Assembly (NCBI GenBank): GCA_934658705.1
Contig: CAKUHP010000001.1
Coordinates: 39,888-103,887, forward strand
DNA: 64,000 nt
Source: an uncultured Collinsella sp.
Lineage (GTDB): Bacteria > Actinomycetota > Coriobacteriia > Coriobacteriales > Coriobacteriaceae
Direction: 5' to 3'
Part shown: piece by piece, positions 51,385 through 60,381 of the stretch
Layout of the letters: every line of letters begins with the position of its first letter
Numbering within the stretch: the stretch's first letter is position 1
Made by a program: the position numbers and the translations under genes
Notes under the pieces: model-generated
What the model was told of the DNA's origin: nothing
The model's database searches: none
Seen by the model: the letters and a program-made list of their open reading frames with translations, nothing else

Positions 51385-52143
51385 ATGATTAAGAACGAGA
51401 ATGTCGAGGGCGAGCCCGCCTACGACGAGACGTACCGCCGCGGCCCCGTGGTCATGCGCGGCCCCATGATTCCTAAGGACAATACCTACGCCAACCTGCT
51501 GGCGCCCGAGGATTCAACCGACTGGCTGCATGCCGATCCGTGGCGCGTGCTGCGTATTCAGGCCGAGTTCGTCGATGGCTTTGGCGCGCTGGCTGAGCTC
51601 GGTCCCGCGGTGACCATCTTCGGCAGCGCCCGCACGCCCAAGACGGACCCGGTCTACAAGGCGGCGCGTACCGTCGGTCGCAAGATCGCCCAGCGCGGCG
51701 TGGCGGTTATCACCGGTGGCGGCCCCGGCATCATGGAGGCGGCCAACAGGGGAGCGGCGAGCGTTAACGGCAAGTCGGTTGGTCTGGGTATTGAGCTTCC
51801 GCACGAACAGGGGCTCAACAAATACGTGAACCTCGGCATGGACTTCCGCTACTTCTTTGTGCGCAAGACCATGTTCGTCAAATACAGCTCGGGCGCCATC
51901 GTGTTCCCCGGCGGCTTTGGCACGCTCGACGAGATGTTCGAGGTGCTCACGCTGGTGCAGACGCACAAGGTCAAGCGCATGCCGCTCGTGCTGGTAGGCA
52001 GCGAGTACTGGCAGGGCTTGTTCGACTGGCTCAACGGCCCGGTGATGGACGCCGGTATGATCAGCCCGCTCGATCCAGACCTGGTGCACATCACCGACGA
52101 CCTCAACGAGGCGGTCGACGTCGCCCTGAGCGGGTTGATGTAG
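51385..52143 (+). CDS. TIGR00730/LOG family nucleotide phosphoribohydrolase-like protein
   Basis: A 252-residue Rossmann-fold protein. The LOG motifs are intact: GGGPGIMEAANRGA (about residue 113) and FPGGFGTLDEMFE (PGGxGTxxE, about 180). Such enzymes release the base from nucleoside 5'-monophosphates (AMP or modified adenines). The N-terminal 70 residues form a family-variable cap. ATG 51385 follows ATAGGAG; upstream in-frame ATGs overlap the terminator. The gene ends 30 bp before a strong terminator. Confidence 0.92.
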   Translation: MIKNENVEGEPAYDETYRRGPVVMRGPMIPKDNTYANLLAPEDSTDWLHADPWRVLRIQAEFVDGFGALAELGPAVTIFGSARTPKTDPVYKAARTVGRKIAQRGVAVITGGGPGIMEAANRGAASVNGKSVGLGIELPHEQGLNKYVNLGMDFRYFFVRKTMFVKYSSGAIVFPGGFGTLDEMFEVLTLVQTHKVKRMPLVLVGSEYWQGLFDWLNGPVMDAGMISPLDPDLVHITDDLNEAVDVALSGLM

Positions 52144-52174
52144 AGCAATCGTGCCTGCCGCGACATGAATATGC

Positions 52175-52216
52175 ATGGCAATCTGATGCTATCTAACATC
52201 AGATTGCCATTTTTAT
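52175..52216 (+). terminator. Strong rho-independent terminator
   Basis: A perfect 14-bp stem (52175-52188 with 52197-52210) with an 8-nt loop and TTTTT. It ends the LOG-family gene. TATACT at 52220-52225 just beyond is a likely -10 for the following toxin-antitoxin operon. Confidence 0.92.
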
Positions 52217-52257
52217 TGGGTATACTGATGCAAAAGACGAGGTCGAGGAAGTCGCGT

Positions 52258-52557
52258 ATGTCTACTGCAACGGTTAAGCCCACGACGGTTCGCATCGAAG
52301 AGGGACTCAAGGAGCAGGCGACTGAGTTTTTAGATTCGGTTGGCTTGAGCCTTAATTCCTATCTCAATCTGGCTGTTCGGCAGCTTGTAAATCAGCGGAA
52401 GATTCCGTTTGAGATTGTGGGTCGACCGGAGGCACCCAACGAGACGACGAGGCGCGCCATGGTGATCGCCGAGGCTCATGAGCTGGGAATTTTGCCGGAC
52501 GACAGCCCGTCATTCGATAACGTTGATGAGCTGATGTCGTTCCTCGATGAGGACTAG
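52258..52557 (+). CDS. RelB/DinJ-family antitoxin
   Basis: A 99-residue antitoxin with an N-terminal ribbon-helix-helix (TTVRIEEGLKEQATEFLDSV, then GLSLNSYLNLAVRQLV), which binds the operator as a dimer. The acidic C-terminal tail (FDNVDELMSFLDED) should wrap the toxin. ATG 52258 follows GAGGAA; an upstream frame passes through the terminator hairpin and is discounted. The toxin gene starts four bases after its stop codon. Confidence 0.93.
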   Translation: MSTATVKPTTVRIEEGLKEQATEFLDSVGLSLNSYLNLAVRQLVNQRKIPFEIVGRPEAPNETTRRAMVIAEAHELGILPDDSPSFDNVDELMSFLDED

Positions 52558-52560
52558 GCG

Positions 52561-52869
52561 ATGTTTGAGATTAAGGTCGAGGCTCAGTTTAAGACCGACT
52601 ATAAGCGAACGATGCAGAGCCATCCGCAGTTAAAAACCGAGTTTAAGGCAGCTGTCGCCGAGCTTGTGGCTCATGGGTCGCTTCCGACGGAGTATGGTGC
52701 CCACGAGCTCTCAAACCCGGGCGGAAACTACAACGGCCACATCGATTTCCATCTATCCGACGGCCTGGTCGACGTGGTCGTTCTCTACCTGCCGCACAAA
52801 ACTTATCCAGTGATCCGACTTGTAAGAATGGGTTCGCATCAAGAACTGTTCCAGGGTCCACTGAGCTAG
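52561..52869 (+). CDS. YafQ-family (RelE superfamily) mRNA interferase toxin
   Basis: A 102-residue RelE/ParE-fold toxin of the YafQ type, a ribosome-dependent mRNA endonuclease. IKVEAQFKTDYKR starts the first strand-helix. The C-terminal region holds GGNYNGHIDFHL, the VVVLYLP strand, and VRMGSHQELF; the His near the end is a candidate catalytic residue, as in YafQ. It is coupled to the RelB-type gene. A palindromic element follows 15 bp downstream. Confidence 0.92.
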   Translation: MFEIKVEAQFKTDYKRTMQSHPQLKTEFKAAVAELVAHGSLPTEYGAHELSNPGGNYNGHIDFHLSDGLVDVVVLYLPHKTYPVIRLVRMGSHQELFQGPLS

Positions 52870-52884
52870 CTGCCCACTCCTAAG

Positions 52885-52947
52885 TTGCGGTGGAATAGGG
52901 ATTGATTTGCGGTTGATATGCCAAAAACAGTCCCTATTTCACCGCAA
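52885..52947. repeat. Palindromic element, TTGCGGTGA family, copy 2
   Basis: Arms 52885-52904 and 52928-52947 pair over 20 bp with two differences, both G-U compatible in RNA. The arm start TTGCGGTG(A/G)(A/G)ATAG matches the 46781 element, while the inner arm differs. It lies between the toxin gene and a convergent degV gene. Confidence 0.7.
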
Positions 52948-52962
52948 GTGATGAAAGTGCCC

Positions 52963-53823
52963 CTAGCGGGTGGGTTGGTAGCGGGGGCAGTAGCTGATGG
53001 CGATGGCGTCGACGCCCACGTGGGTGGCGATGGTGCAGCCGATGGGGCCGGTGCCGGCATCGACGTAGTCCTGACCCTCGAGCGCCTGATTGACGAGCTC
53101 CTGCTCCTCGGCGGCCCCGGTTGTGAGCACACGCACGCTCGAACCTGGGTGATTGGCCAAAAACGCGAGGCAGTCGGCCATGGTGTTGGCGACGATGCGC
53201 TTGGCGCCGCGGCCCTTCTTGATGGCCTTGATCTCGCCCGACTGCCACTCCGGAGAAACGGCCAGGCGAATGTTGAGCATCTGCGTGAGCTGACCGGCGA
53301 GCTTGGGGGCGCGGCCGTTCTTAACGAGGTTCTCGAGCGTGCGGGGAATCAGCAGCAGATGGGCGCCGGGCAGGGTTGCGCGAATCTGTGCCTCGGTCTC
53401 GTCCAGGCTGCGGCCGTCCTCGCGCATGGCGAGCGCGTACTCCACCAGCAGGCCCTCGGCGCCCGAGCCGGTGCGCGAATCGATGCAGCGCACGTCGAGC
53501 TCGTGGGTATCGGCCACCAGGCATGCGTTGGCGTAGCAGGCCGACCACTCACTGCACAGCGAGATAAAGATGGCGCTGTCGTGGCCGTCGGCGCGCACGC
53601 GATCGAAGAGTTCCTTGAACTCGCCGGCGCTCGGCTGCGAAGTGTGCGGCAGCTGCTCGGAACCGGCCATGCGGGCGACATACTCCTCGGCGGTGATCTG
53701 CACCTGGTCGAGCAGGTCCTCGCCTTCGATTATCACATGCAGCGGAATCACGTAGATGCCGAGCTCTTGGGCGCGGGCGGGGGAGATGTCCGACGTGGAG
53801 TCGGTTATGATGGCAAAAGACAT
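52963..53823 (-). CDS. DegV family fatty-acid-binding protein, copy 2
   Basis: A 286-residue DegV protein, distinct from the 37998 copy. AIITDSTSDISPARAQELGI opens the protein, and TSQPSAGEFKEL and SLCSEWSACYANA are the lipid-headgroup loops; the second departs from the usual SSxxSGTY. The region around GGAAEEQELV is the second-domain loop in the usual place. The C-terminus VGVDAIAISYCPRY is typical. ATG 53823 follows AAAGGTG. Two DegV proteins of different binding-loop sequence suggest different fatty-acid preferences. Confidence 0.9.
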   Translation of the reverse strand: MSFAIITDSTSDISPARAQELGIYVIPLHVIIEGEDLLDQVQITAEEYVARMAGSEQLPHTSQPSAGEFKELFDRVRADGHDSAIFISLCSEWSACYANACLVADTHELDVRCIDSRTGSGAEGLLVEYALAMREDGRSLDETEAQIRATLPGAHLLLIPRTLENLVKNGRAPKLAGQLTQMLNIRLAVSPEWQSGEIKAIKKGRGAKRIVANTMADCLAFLANHPGSSVRVLTTGAAEEQELVNQALEGQDYVDAGTGPIGCTIATHVGVDAIAISYCPRYQPTR

Positions 53824-53973
53824 AATTGCACCTTTCGATGGGGCGCCTGCGCGCCGCCGATTGAGAGCAAAGTGCGTCAAGTATAGTGGAGTTGTTCCAC
53901 ATTGCCAGCTTTAATTGTTGAATAGTCAACGGTTTGAAGCGTCGGTGTGGAAATCGCCAATTGGGGAAGAGGG

Positions 53974-54642
53974 ATGTCGATGGCGGCATTACAGCTATGC
54001 GAGCGGCCGGTCGTGCTGTTCGATTTTGACGGTACGGTGGCTGACACGGGCCGGGCGGTGATGACCTCGACGCGCAAGACGCTGGCTGCGCGCGGGTTTT
54101 CGGAAGTGCAGATGGGTGACCTGCGCCGCATGATCGGACCCCCGCTGTGGAAGAGCTTCCACGACTTTTACGGCTTTACGCGCGAGGAGTCGCTCGTGGT
54201 GGCCGACGAGTACCGCGTCTTTTTTGACGAGCTGGGGCCGGAGGAGTATCCCGTGTTCGACGGGATCCCCGGGCTGCTCGACGACCTTGCGGCACAGGGA
54301 CACCGCATGGCGGTCGCGACGTCGCGCATGGAGGCAAAGTGTATCGACATGGTACATGAACTGGGGCTTTGCCAGTTTGAAGCCGTGGTTGGCATGAATC
54401 CGCCGCAGGGACGCGAGACCAAGGCGGATTCGGTGCGCGATGCGCTGGCGGCCCTGGGTGCGACCGCGGACGAGGCCGTGATGATCGGCGATCGCTTTAA
54501 CGACGTCGAGGGCGCGCACGCGATGGGCGTGCCGTGCATCGGCATTTATTCGGGTGCGGCGGCGCCGGGGGAGCACGAGGCCGCGGGCGCCGATGCGGTG
54601 GTGCACTCGGTGGCCGAGCTTGCTAAACTTTTCGCTATATAA
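53974..54642 (+). CDS. HAD-superfamily phosphatase (phosphoglycolate phosphatase-like)
   Basis: A 222-residue HAD hydrolase of subfamily I. Motif I DFDGTVADTG carries the nucleophilic Asp, motif II is VATSRM, motif III the Lys in GRETKADSV, and motif IV MIGDRFNDVEGA. The four-helix cap domain (RKTLAARGFSE to FDELG) places it near Gph/PpaX-like phosphatases; the substrate is not determined. ATG 53974 follows GGAAGAGGG. The next gene starts 54 bp downstream on the same strand and may be co-transcribed. Confidence 0.9.
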   Translation: MSMAALQLCERPVVLFDFDGTVADTGRAVMTSTRKTLAARGFSEVQMGDLRRMIGPPLWKSFHDFYGFTREESLVVADEYRVFFDELGPEEYPVFDGIPGLLDDLAAQGHRMAVATSRMEAKCIDMVHELGLCQFEAVVGMNPPQGRETKADSVRDALAALGATADEAVMIGDRFNDVEGAHAMGVPCIGIYSGAAAPGEHEAAGADAVVHSVAELAKLFAI

Positions 54643-54696
54643 GTATGTGATGTGAGGGGCGGGTGCGCTCGCCGCTCATTGGTAAGGAGGTCGTCC

Positions 54697-56133
54697 ATGA
54701 ATCAGGTGGAGCAGAGCGTCGCCGAGTATGTCGACGAGGTCTGGGAGGATGTCGTCGCCGATATTGAGCGGTTGGTGAGTTATCCGTCCGTGGCGGTTTC
54801 TGCCAATGCGGAGCCCGGCGCGCCGTTTGGCCGACCGGTGCGTGACGCGCTCGACTGCGCGCTCGGCATCGCGCAGAAGCTCGGCTACCAGACGAGCGAC
54901 GACGAGGGCTATGTGGGTATCGCCGACATTCCGGGTCGCGGTGACAAGCAGCTCGCGACCATCTGCCACGTGGACGTGGTTCCCGCCGGTCCCGGTTGGA
55001 ACAGCGACCCGTTTGCGATGGAGCGTCGCGAGGGCTGGCTGCTTGGTCGCGGCGTGATCGACGACAAGGGCCCGGCCGTGCTGTCGCTCTACGCCGGTGC
55101 CTACCTGCTCAAACACGGCATTACCCCGCGCTATACCTTCCGCGCGCTGCTGGGCTGCGATGAGGAAGTGGGCATGTCCGACGTTCACCATTATTTGGAG
55201 AACTACGCAGATCCCGACTTTTTGTTTACGCCCGATGCCGAGTTCCCGGTCTGCAATGCCGAGAAGGGCCAGTTCGAGGCGACGTTCGTGAGCCCCAAGA
55301 TCGACGGCGGGCGCATCGTGTCCTGGAGCGGCGCCGAGGCGACCAACGCCATCCCGTCGCAGTCCATCTGCGAGCTTGCGATTGCCGTCGACGAGCTGCC
55401 GGCGCCCGTCGAGAACGCCGACCGCCTGGAGATCACGGCGCTCGACAACGGTCATGCGCAGATTTTCGCCCACGGTATCGGTGGTCATGCCTCGATGCCC
55501 GAGGGTACGGTCAACGCTGTCGGCCTGATCGTGGCGTACCTGCGCGAGGCCGAGGACGCGTTTGGCGCCCGCGGCGAGCGCCTGCTGACGCCTGCCGAGC
55601 ACGAGTTCGTCAAGTTCCTGGCCTTTGTGCATGCGGATGCTTATGGCCGCGGCCTGGGGATTGATGCGACGAGTGCGGCGTTTGGCCCGCTCACGTGCAA
55701 TCCCGGCGTCATCCGAGTGGTGGATGGCCACATTGAGCAGATCATCGACGTGCGTTTCCCCGACAGCACGAGCGCCGATACCATGTGCGAGCAGCTTGAG
55801 CCGCTCGTGGGCCGCTTTGGCGTGACGTATCGCGTGGGCCGTGCCAAGGTGCCGTTCTCGGTTTCGGCCGACGACCCGGCCGTGAAGGCGCTCATCGATA
55901 CCTATAACGAGTTTACGGGTAAGCATGCCGAGCCTTTCGCCATGGGCGGCGGCACGTATGCGCGCAACTTTGCCCGCGCCGTGTCGTTTGGTCCCGAGGA
56001 GACCGGCCTTGAGCTGCCCGCGTGGGGCGGCCAAATGCACGGCCCCAACGAGTGCGCTAACGAGGACCAGCTCAAGCAAGCGCTCAAGATCTATATTGTG
56101 GCAATCCTCCGTCTAAACGAACTTGAACTGTAG
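54697..56133 (+). CDS. M20-family dipeptidase (Sapep/PepV type)
   Basis: A 478-residue metallo-dipeptidase. ATICHVDVVPAGPGW holds the first metal His and Asp, RGVIDDKGPAVLSLYA the bridging Asp, and GCDEEVGMSDVHHY the catalytic Glu. GGGTYARNF and the final GGQMHGPNE complete the metal site. The lid domain (about 190-390) is normal. It hydrolyses dipeptides with a free N-terminus in the cytoplasm, using Zn or Mn. ATG 54697 is preceded by AAGGAGG. A palindromic repeat and a terminator follow. Confidence 0.94.
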   Translation: MNQVEQSVAEYVDEVWEDVVADIERLVSYPSVAVSANAEPGAPFGRPVRDALDCALGIAQKLGYQTSDDEGYVGIADIPGRGDKQLATICHVDVVPAGPGWNSDPFAMERREGWLLGRGVIDDKGPAVLSLYAGAYLLKHGITPRYTFRALLGCDEEVGMSDVHHYLENYADPDFLFTPDAEFPVCNAEKGQFEATFVSPKIDGGRIVSWSGAEATNAIPSQSICELAIAVDELPAPVENADRLEITALDNGHAQIFAHGIGGHASMPEGTVNAVGLIVAYLREAEDAFGARGERLLTPAEHEFVKFLAFVHADAYGRGLGIDATSAAFGPLTCNPGVIRVVDGHIEQIIDVRFPDSTSADTMCEQLEPLVGRFGVTYRVGRAKVPFSVSADDPAVKALIDTYNEFTGKHAEPFAMGGGTYARNFARAVSFGPEETGLELPAWGGQMHGPNECANEDQLKQALKIYIVAILRLNELEL

Positions 56134-56231
56134 GGCTTCCCCAGGCACCCGACCTTGCCCCTCAAACCGTCGCTTGCGTACCAAAGTACGCGGCGCTCCT
56201 CTTTCGGGGCAATCTCGGGCACCTGGGAAAC
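56134..56231. repeat. Nested palindromic repeat, copy D (subtype 1, swapped arms)
   Basis: This shares about 45 nt with copy A around the terminal hairpin GCGTAC-CAAA-GTACGC (56176-56191). The middle modules are exchanged: CCTTGC is on the left and GCAATCT on the right, opposite to copies A, B and C. The outer arms GGG(C)TTCCCCAGGCACCCGA and its partner pair over about 28 nt with a few mismatches. It begins directly at the dipeptidase stop codon. Confidence 0.7.
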
Positions 56232-56255
56232 CCCAACATTTTGCTTGGATACACG

Positions 56256-56283
56256 AGCCCGGTGCTTCGGCTCCGGGCTTTTT
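56256..56283 (+). terminator. Rho-independent terminator
   Basis: A 10-bp stem with one mismatch (56256-56265 with 56270-56279), a TTCG tetraloop and TTTTT. It ends the M20 dipeptidase transcript beyond repeat copy D. Confidence 0.9.
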
Positions 56284-56374
56284 AAGTTGTGGGAACGTTC
56301 CCAATGACTACCTTTCTCCGGTGTAAAAGGCGTGCCATGGTTGGGGTGGGGATTGTTATTCGTTTGTAAAGGCT

Positions 56375-56441
56375 GGGCAGCGCTTGCGGTAAGGGTCTAT
56401 CAAATGACCGTAAGAAACTGCAGTTGGCGTGGGCGCTGCCC
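56375..56441 (+). promoter_or_regulatory. Structured leader upstream of pstS
   Basis: GGGCAGCGC (56375-56383) and GCGCTGCCC (56433-56441) are perfect 9-bp arms. Inside, CTTGCGGT (56383-56390) pairs imperfectly with ACCGTAAG. A further hairpin GCGGGCA-GGG-TGCCCGC lies nearer pstS (about 56472-56488). It could be an operator region or an RNA leader; no PhoB-type direct repeats were recognised. Confidence 0.35.
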
Positions 56442-56513
56442 GATCGAGGCCGTATCTTTCCAAACAGCAAAGCGGGCAGGGTGCCCGCGAGTCGCATGTA
56501 TGAAAGGAAGATC

Positions 56514-57452
56514 ATGCTCGATCAGGCTTATTCTCGTCGTCAGTTCCTCGGCCTCGCTGGTGGTCTTGCCAGCATCGTCGGTCTCGGCCTCGCTGGCTGC
56601 GGTGGCGCAGGTGCTTCCGATGCCGCCGACAAGGGTAGCGCCGCCGCTGCCGAGTCCGTCTCCGGCGAGGTGACCTACGACGGCGCCTCTTCGTTCCAGG
56701 CTCTCGTCGAGGCTGCTGCCGAGAAGTTCATGGACGCCAACCCCGACGTCTCCATCTCCGGCTCGGGTAACGGTTCGGGCAAGGGCCTGACCGCCGTCGC
56801 CGCCGGCACCGTCACCATCGGTAACTCCGACGTCTTCGCCGAGACCAAGCTCGAGGCCGACCAGGTCAAGAACCTCGTTGACCACGAGGTCGCCGTCGTG
56901 GGCATGGGCCCCGTCGTCTCCAAGAACGTCAAGGTCGACGACCTGTCCCTCGAGCAGCTCAAGGGCATCTTCTCCGGCCAGATCACCAACTGGAAGGAGG
57001 TCGGCGGCGACGACGCCACCATCGTCGTCCTCAACCGCAAGGCCGGCTCCGGCACCCGCGCCACCTTCGAGGCCGCCGTCTTTGGCGACGAGGCTGTCGA
57101 CTTTAAGGGCGACGCCGAGCTCGACAAGTCCGGCGACGTCCAGACTCAGATGGCCAGCACCGACAACGCCATCTCCTACCTCGACTTCTCGCACTTCGAC
57201 GACTCCAAGTTCAACGCCATCAAGGTCGAGGGCGTCGAGCCCAAGAGCGAGAACGTCACCGACGACTCCTTCAAGATCTGGGCGACCGAGCACATGTACT
57301 GCTCCAAGGACGCCGACGAGGCCACCAAGGCTTTCCTGGACTTCATGCTTTCCGACGACGTCCAGGGCAAGCTCGTCGAGGAGCAGGGCTTCATCCCCGT
57401 CTCTGCCATGAAGGTCGTCAAGGACGCCAGCGGCAAGGTTTCCTCCAAGTAA
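56514..57452 (+). CDS. pstS: Phosphate-binding lipoprotein PstS
   Basis: A 312-residue periplasm-side phosphate receptor. The signal region shows a twin-arginine-like SRRQFLGLAGG before the lipobox LAGC (Cys about 23), so it is a lipoprotein with possible Tat export. The phosphate site segments are SGSGNGSGKGLTAVAAG and RKAGSGTRATFE. NWKEVGGDD matches the family. ATG 56514 follows AAAGGAAG. It is the first gene of pstSCAB; pstC starts 25 bp on. Confidence 0.95.
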   Translation: MLDQAYSRRQFLGLAGGLASIVGLGLAGCGGAGASDAADKGSAAAAESVSGEVTYDGASSFQALVEAAAEKFMDANPDVSISGSGNGSGKGLTAVAAGTVTIGNSDVFAETKLEADQVKNLVDHEVAVVGMGPVVSKNVKVDDLSLEQLKGIFSGQITNWKEVGGDDATIVVLNRKAGSGTRATFEAAVFGDEAVDFKGDAELDKSGDVQTQMASTDNAISYLDFSHFDDSKFNAIKVEGVEPKSENVTDDSFKIWATEHMYCSKDADEATKAFLDFMLSDDVQGKLVEEQGFIPVSAMKVVKDASGKVSSK

Positions 57453-57477
57453 TTATTCGCCCCCGGAAAGGTTTGCA

Positions 57478-58386
57478 ATGGCAAAACAGCTGCCAAAGCG
57501 CGACCTTGAGAACGTGGGCCTGGGCGTCACGGGCGCGTGCGTAGCGCTCGTGACGCTTGTCGTTGCCGCGCTCATCTTCATGGTCGCCCAAAAGGGCCTC
57601 TCGGCTTTTGTCAAGGACGGCGTCTCGGTCGTCGAGTTTTTCACCGGTACCAAGTGGGACCTGGCCAACACGGCCGAAAACGGCCTGCCCTATACCGGCG
57701 CCCTGCCCCTGATCGTTACCTCGTTTGCGGTCATGGTGCTCTCCACGCTCATCGCGCTGCCCATCGCCATCGGCTCTGCCATCTTCGCGGTCGAGATCCA
57801 GCCTAAGTTTGGCTCCAAGATCTTCCAGCCGCTCATTGAGCTTTTGACCGGCATCCCTTCGGTCGTCTTTGGCCTGATCGGCTTTCACGTGGTCGTCGGC
57901 CTTATGAAGAGCGTCTTCCACGTGAGCACGGGCCTGGGCATCCTACCCGGCGCCATCGTGTTGGCCGTCATGATCCTGCCGACCATGACCACGCTTTCGG
58001 TCGATGGCCTGCGCGCCGTGCCCGACAGCTACCGTCAGGGCTCGCTCGCGCTGGGCTACACCCGCTGGCAGACTATCTGGCACGTGGTGCTCAAGTCCGC
58101 CATACCGTCGCTCATGACCGCGGTCATCCTTGGCATGACCCGCGCCTTTGGCGAGACGCTCGCCGTGCGCATGGTCATCGGCGGTATCGAAGCCATGCCG
58201 ACGTCGCTGTTGTCGCCGGCTTCGACCATCACGACCACGCTCACCACGTCCATGGCGGTCTATGCCGAGGGCTCGGCCCAGGACGACGTCCTGTGGGCGC
58301 TCGGTCTGCTGCTGATGGGCATGAGCCTCATCTTCATCCTGATCATCCATCTCATTGGCCGCAAGGGGGCGAAGGCTCGTGGCTAG
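57478..58386 (+). CDS. pstC: Phosphate ABC transporter permease PstC
   Basis: A 302-residue inner-membrane permease with six helices. The ABC-contact EAA-like loop reads LRAVPDSYRQGSLALGYTRW, and FGLIGFHVVV and FGETLAVRMVIGG fit the family. It forms a dimer with PstA over the PstB ATPase. ATG 57478 follows GGAAAGG. Its 3' end overlaps the GTG start of pstA by eight bases, so translation is coupled. Confidence 0.95.
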   Translation: MAKQLPKRDLENVGLGVTGACVALVTLVVAALIFMVAQKGLSAFVKDGVSVVEFFTGTKWDLANTAENGLPYTGALPLIVTSFAVMVLSTLIALPIAIGSAIFAVEIQPKFGSKIFQPLIELLTGIPSVVFGLIGFHVVVGLMKSVFHVSTGLGILPGAIVLAVMILPTMTTLSVDGLRAVPDSYRQGSLALGYTRWQTIWHVVLKSAIPSLMTAVILGMTRAFGETLAVRMVIGGIEAMPTSLLSPASTITTTLTTSMAVYAEGSAQDDVLWALGLLLMGMSLIFILIIHLIGRKGAKARG

Positions 58387-59301
58387 CACGCGCATCCATA
58401 TCGACGAGGCGAGACTCGGGCGTGTCCAAAAACAGGACCGCATCGCCACGGGCGTGCTGACGGCAATCGTCGCCATCGTCATGCTCGTCGTCGTTTCCAT
58501 GGTGGCCTACATCCTGTTCGAGGGTATCTCGACGCTGTTCCAGCCGGGCTTCCTCACGGAGCCGTCGCGCGCCAACGGCACCCAGGGCGGCGTGCTCTAC
58601 CAGCTGTTCGACTCGTTCTACCTGCTGCTGATCACCCTGATCATCTCGGTGCCCATCAGCCTGGGCGGCGCGGTTTTCCTGGTCGAGTACGCACCCGACG
58701 GCCCCGTTCGCGACATCGCTTCCACCGCCATCGAGACGCTGTCCTCGCTGCCTTCCATCGTCGTCGGCATGTTCGGCTTCCTGGTGTTTTCGGTGCAGCT
58801 GGGCTGGAAGTACTCCATCATCTCCGGCGCCGTCGCACTCACCATGTTCAACATCCCCATCCTGGTGCGCGTGATTCAGCAGGCGCTCGAGGACGTGCCG
58901 CAGGCCCAGCGCGACGCGTGTCTGGCCATGGGTCTCACCCGCTGGGAGGCCACGCTGCACATCCTGATTCCCGAGGCCATGCCCGCCATCGTGACCGGCA
59001 TTGTGCTTTCGGCCGGTCGCGTGTTTGGTGAGGCCGCGGCACTGCTCTTCACCTCGGGCATGAGCTCGCCGGTTCGTCTCAACTTCTTGAGCTTTAACCT
59101 GTCGAGCCCCACTTGCGCCTGGAATGTGTTCCGTCCCGGTGAGTCGCTCGCCGTGCACATCTACAAGATCTACGGCGAGGGCAGCCCCGAGGCGCAGCAG
59201 ATCGTTTGGGGTACTGCGGCGCTGCTGATGATCTGCGTGCTGCTGTTTAACGTAATCGCCCGTATCGTGGGCAAGCAACTGGCAAGGAGGATGACGGCCG
59301 A

Positions 59302-59305
<4 letters not shown>
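58379..59305 (+). CDS. pstA: Phosphate ABC transporter permease PstA
   Basis: A 308-residue permease. Helices include VLTAIVAIVMLVVVSMVAYI, and the EAA loop reads DVPQAQRDACLAMGLTRWEA. SLPSIVVGMFGF and AGRVFGEAAALLF are family motifs. GTG 58379 is taken as start because AGGGGGCGAAGG precedes it; a TTG at 58355 lies deeper in pstC. It overlaps pstB by four bases (ATGA). Confidence 0.93.
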
Positions 59306-60174
<869 letters not shown>

Positions 60175-60229
60175 TCCGGGACATGCTTGAGGCCCGCGGC
60201 GGCCACGGTCGCCACGGGACTGATTGGAG

Positions 60230-60267
60230 AGGCGGGTCATCTCTTTTGGGAGATGGCCCGCCTTTTT
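60230..60267 (+). terminator. Rho-independent terminator of the pst operon
   Basis: A 14-bp stem with one G-U (60230-60243 with 60250-60263), a 6-nt loop and TTTTT. It closes pstSCAB 56 bp after pstB. Confidence 0.9.
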
Positions 60268-60381
60268 GTGTCGCTGTCGGCTTTCGACCTGCCAAAAGGG
60301 GACAGGCGCCTTCGTGGTGGTTTGGGGTGGTGCTCGCTGCTATCATGGACAACGTTGAATTTCTACGAAGGAGCAGGGCAT

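Noticed and set aside
56113..56326. Short frames on both strands across repeat copy D
   Set aside because: They are created by the palindrome itself and have no ribosome site or conservation signal.
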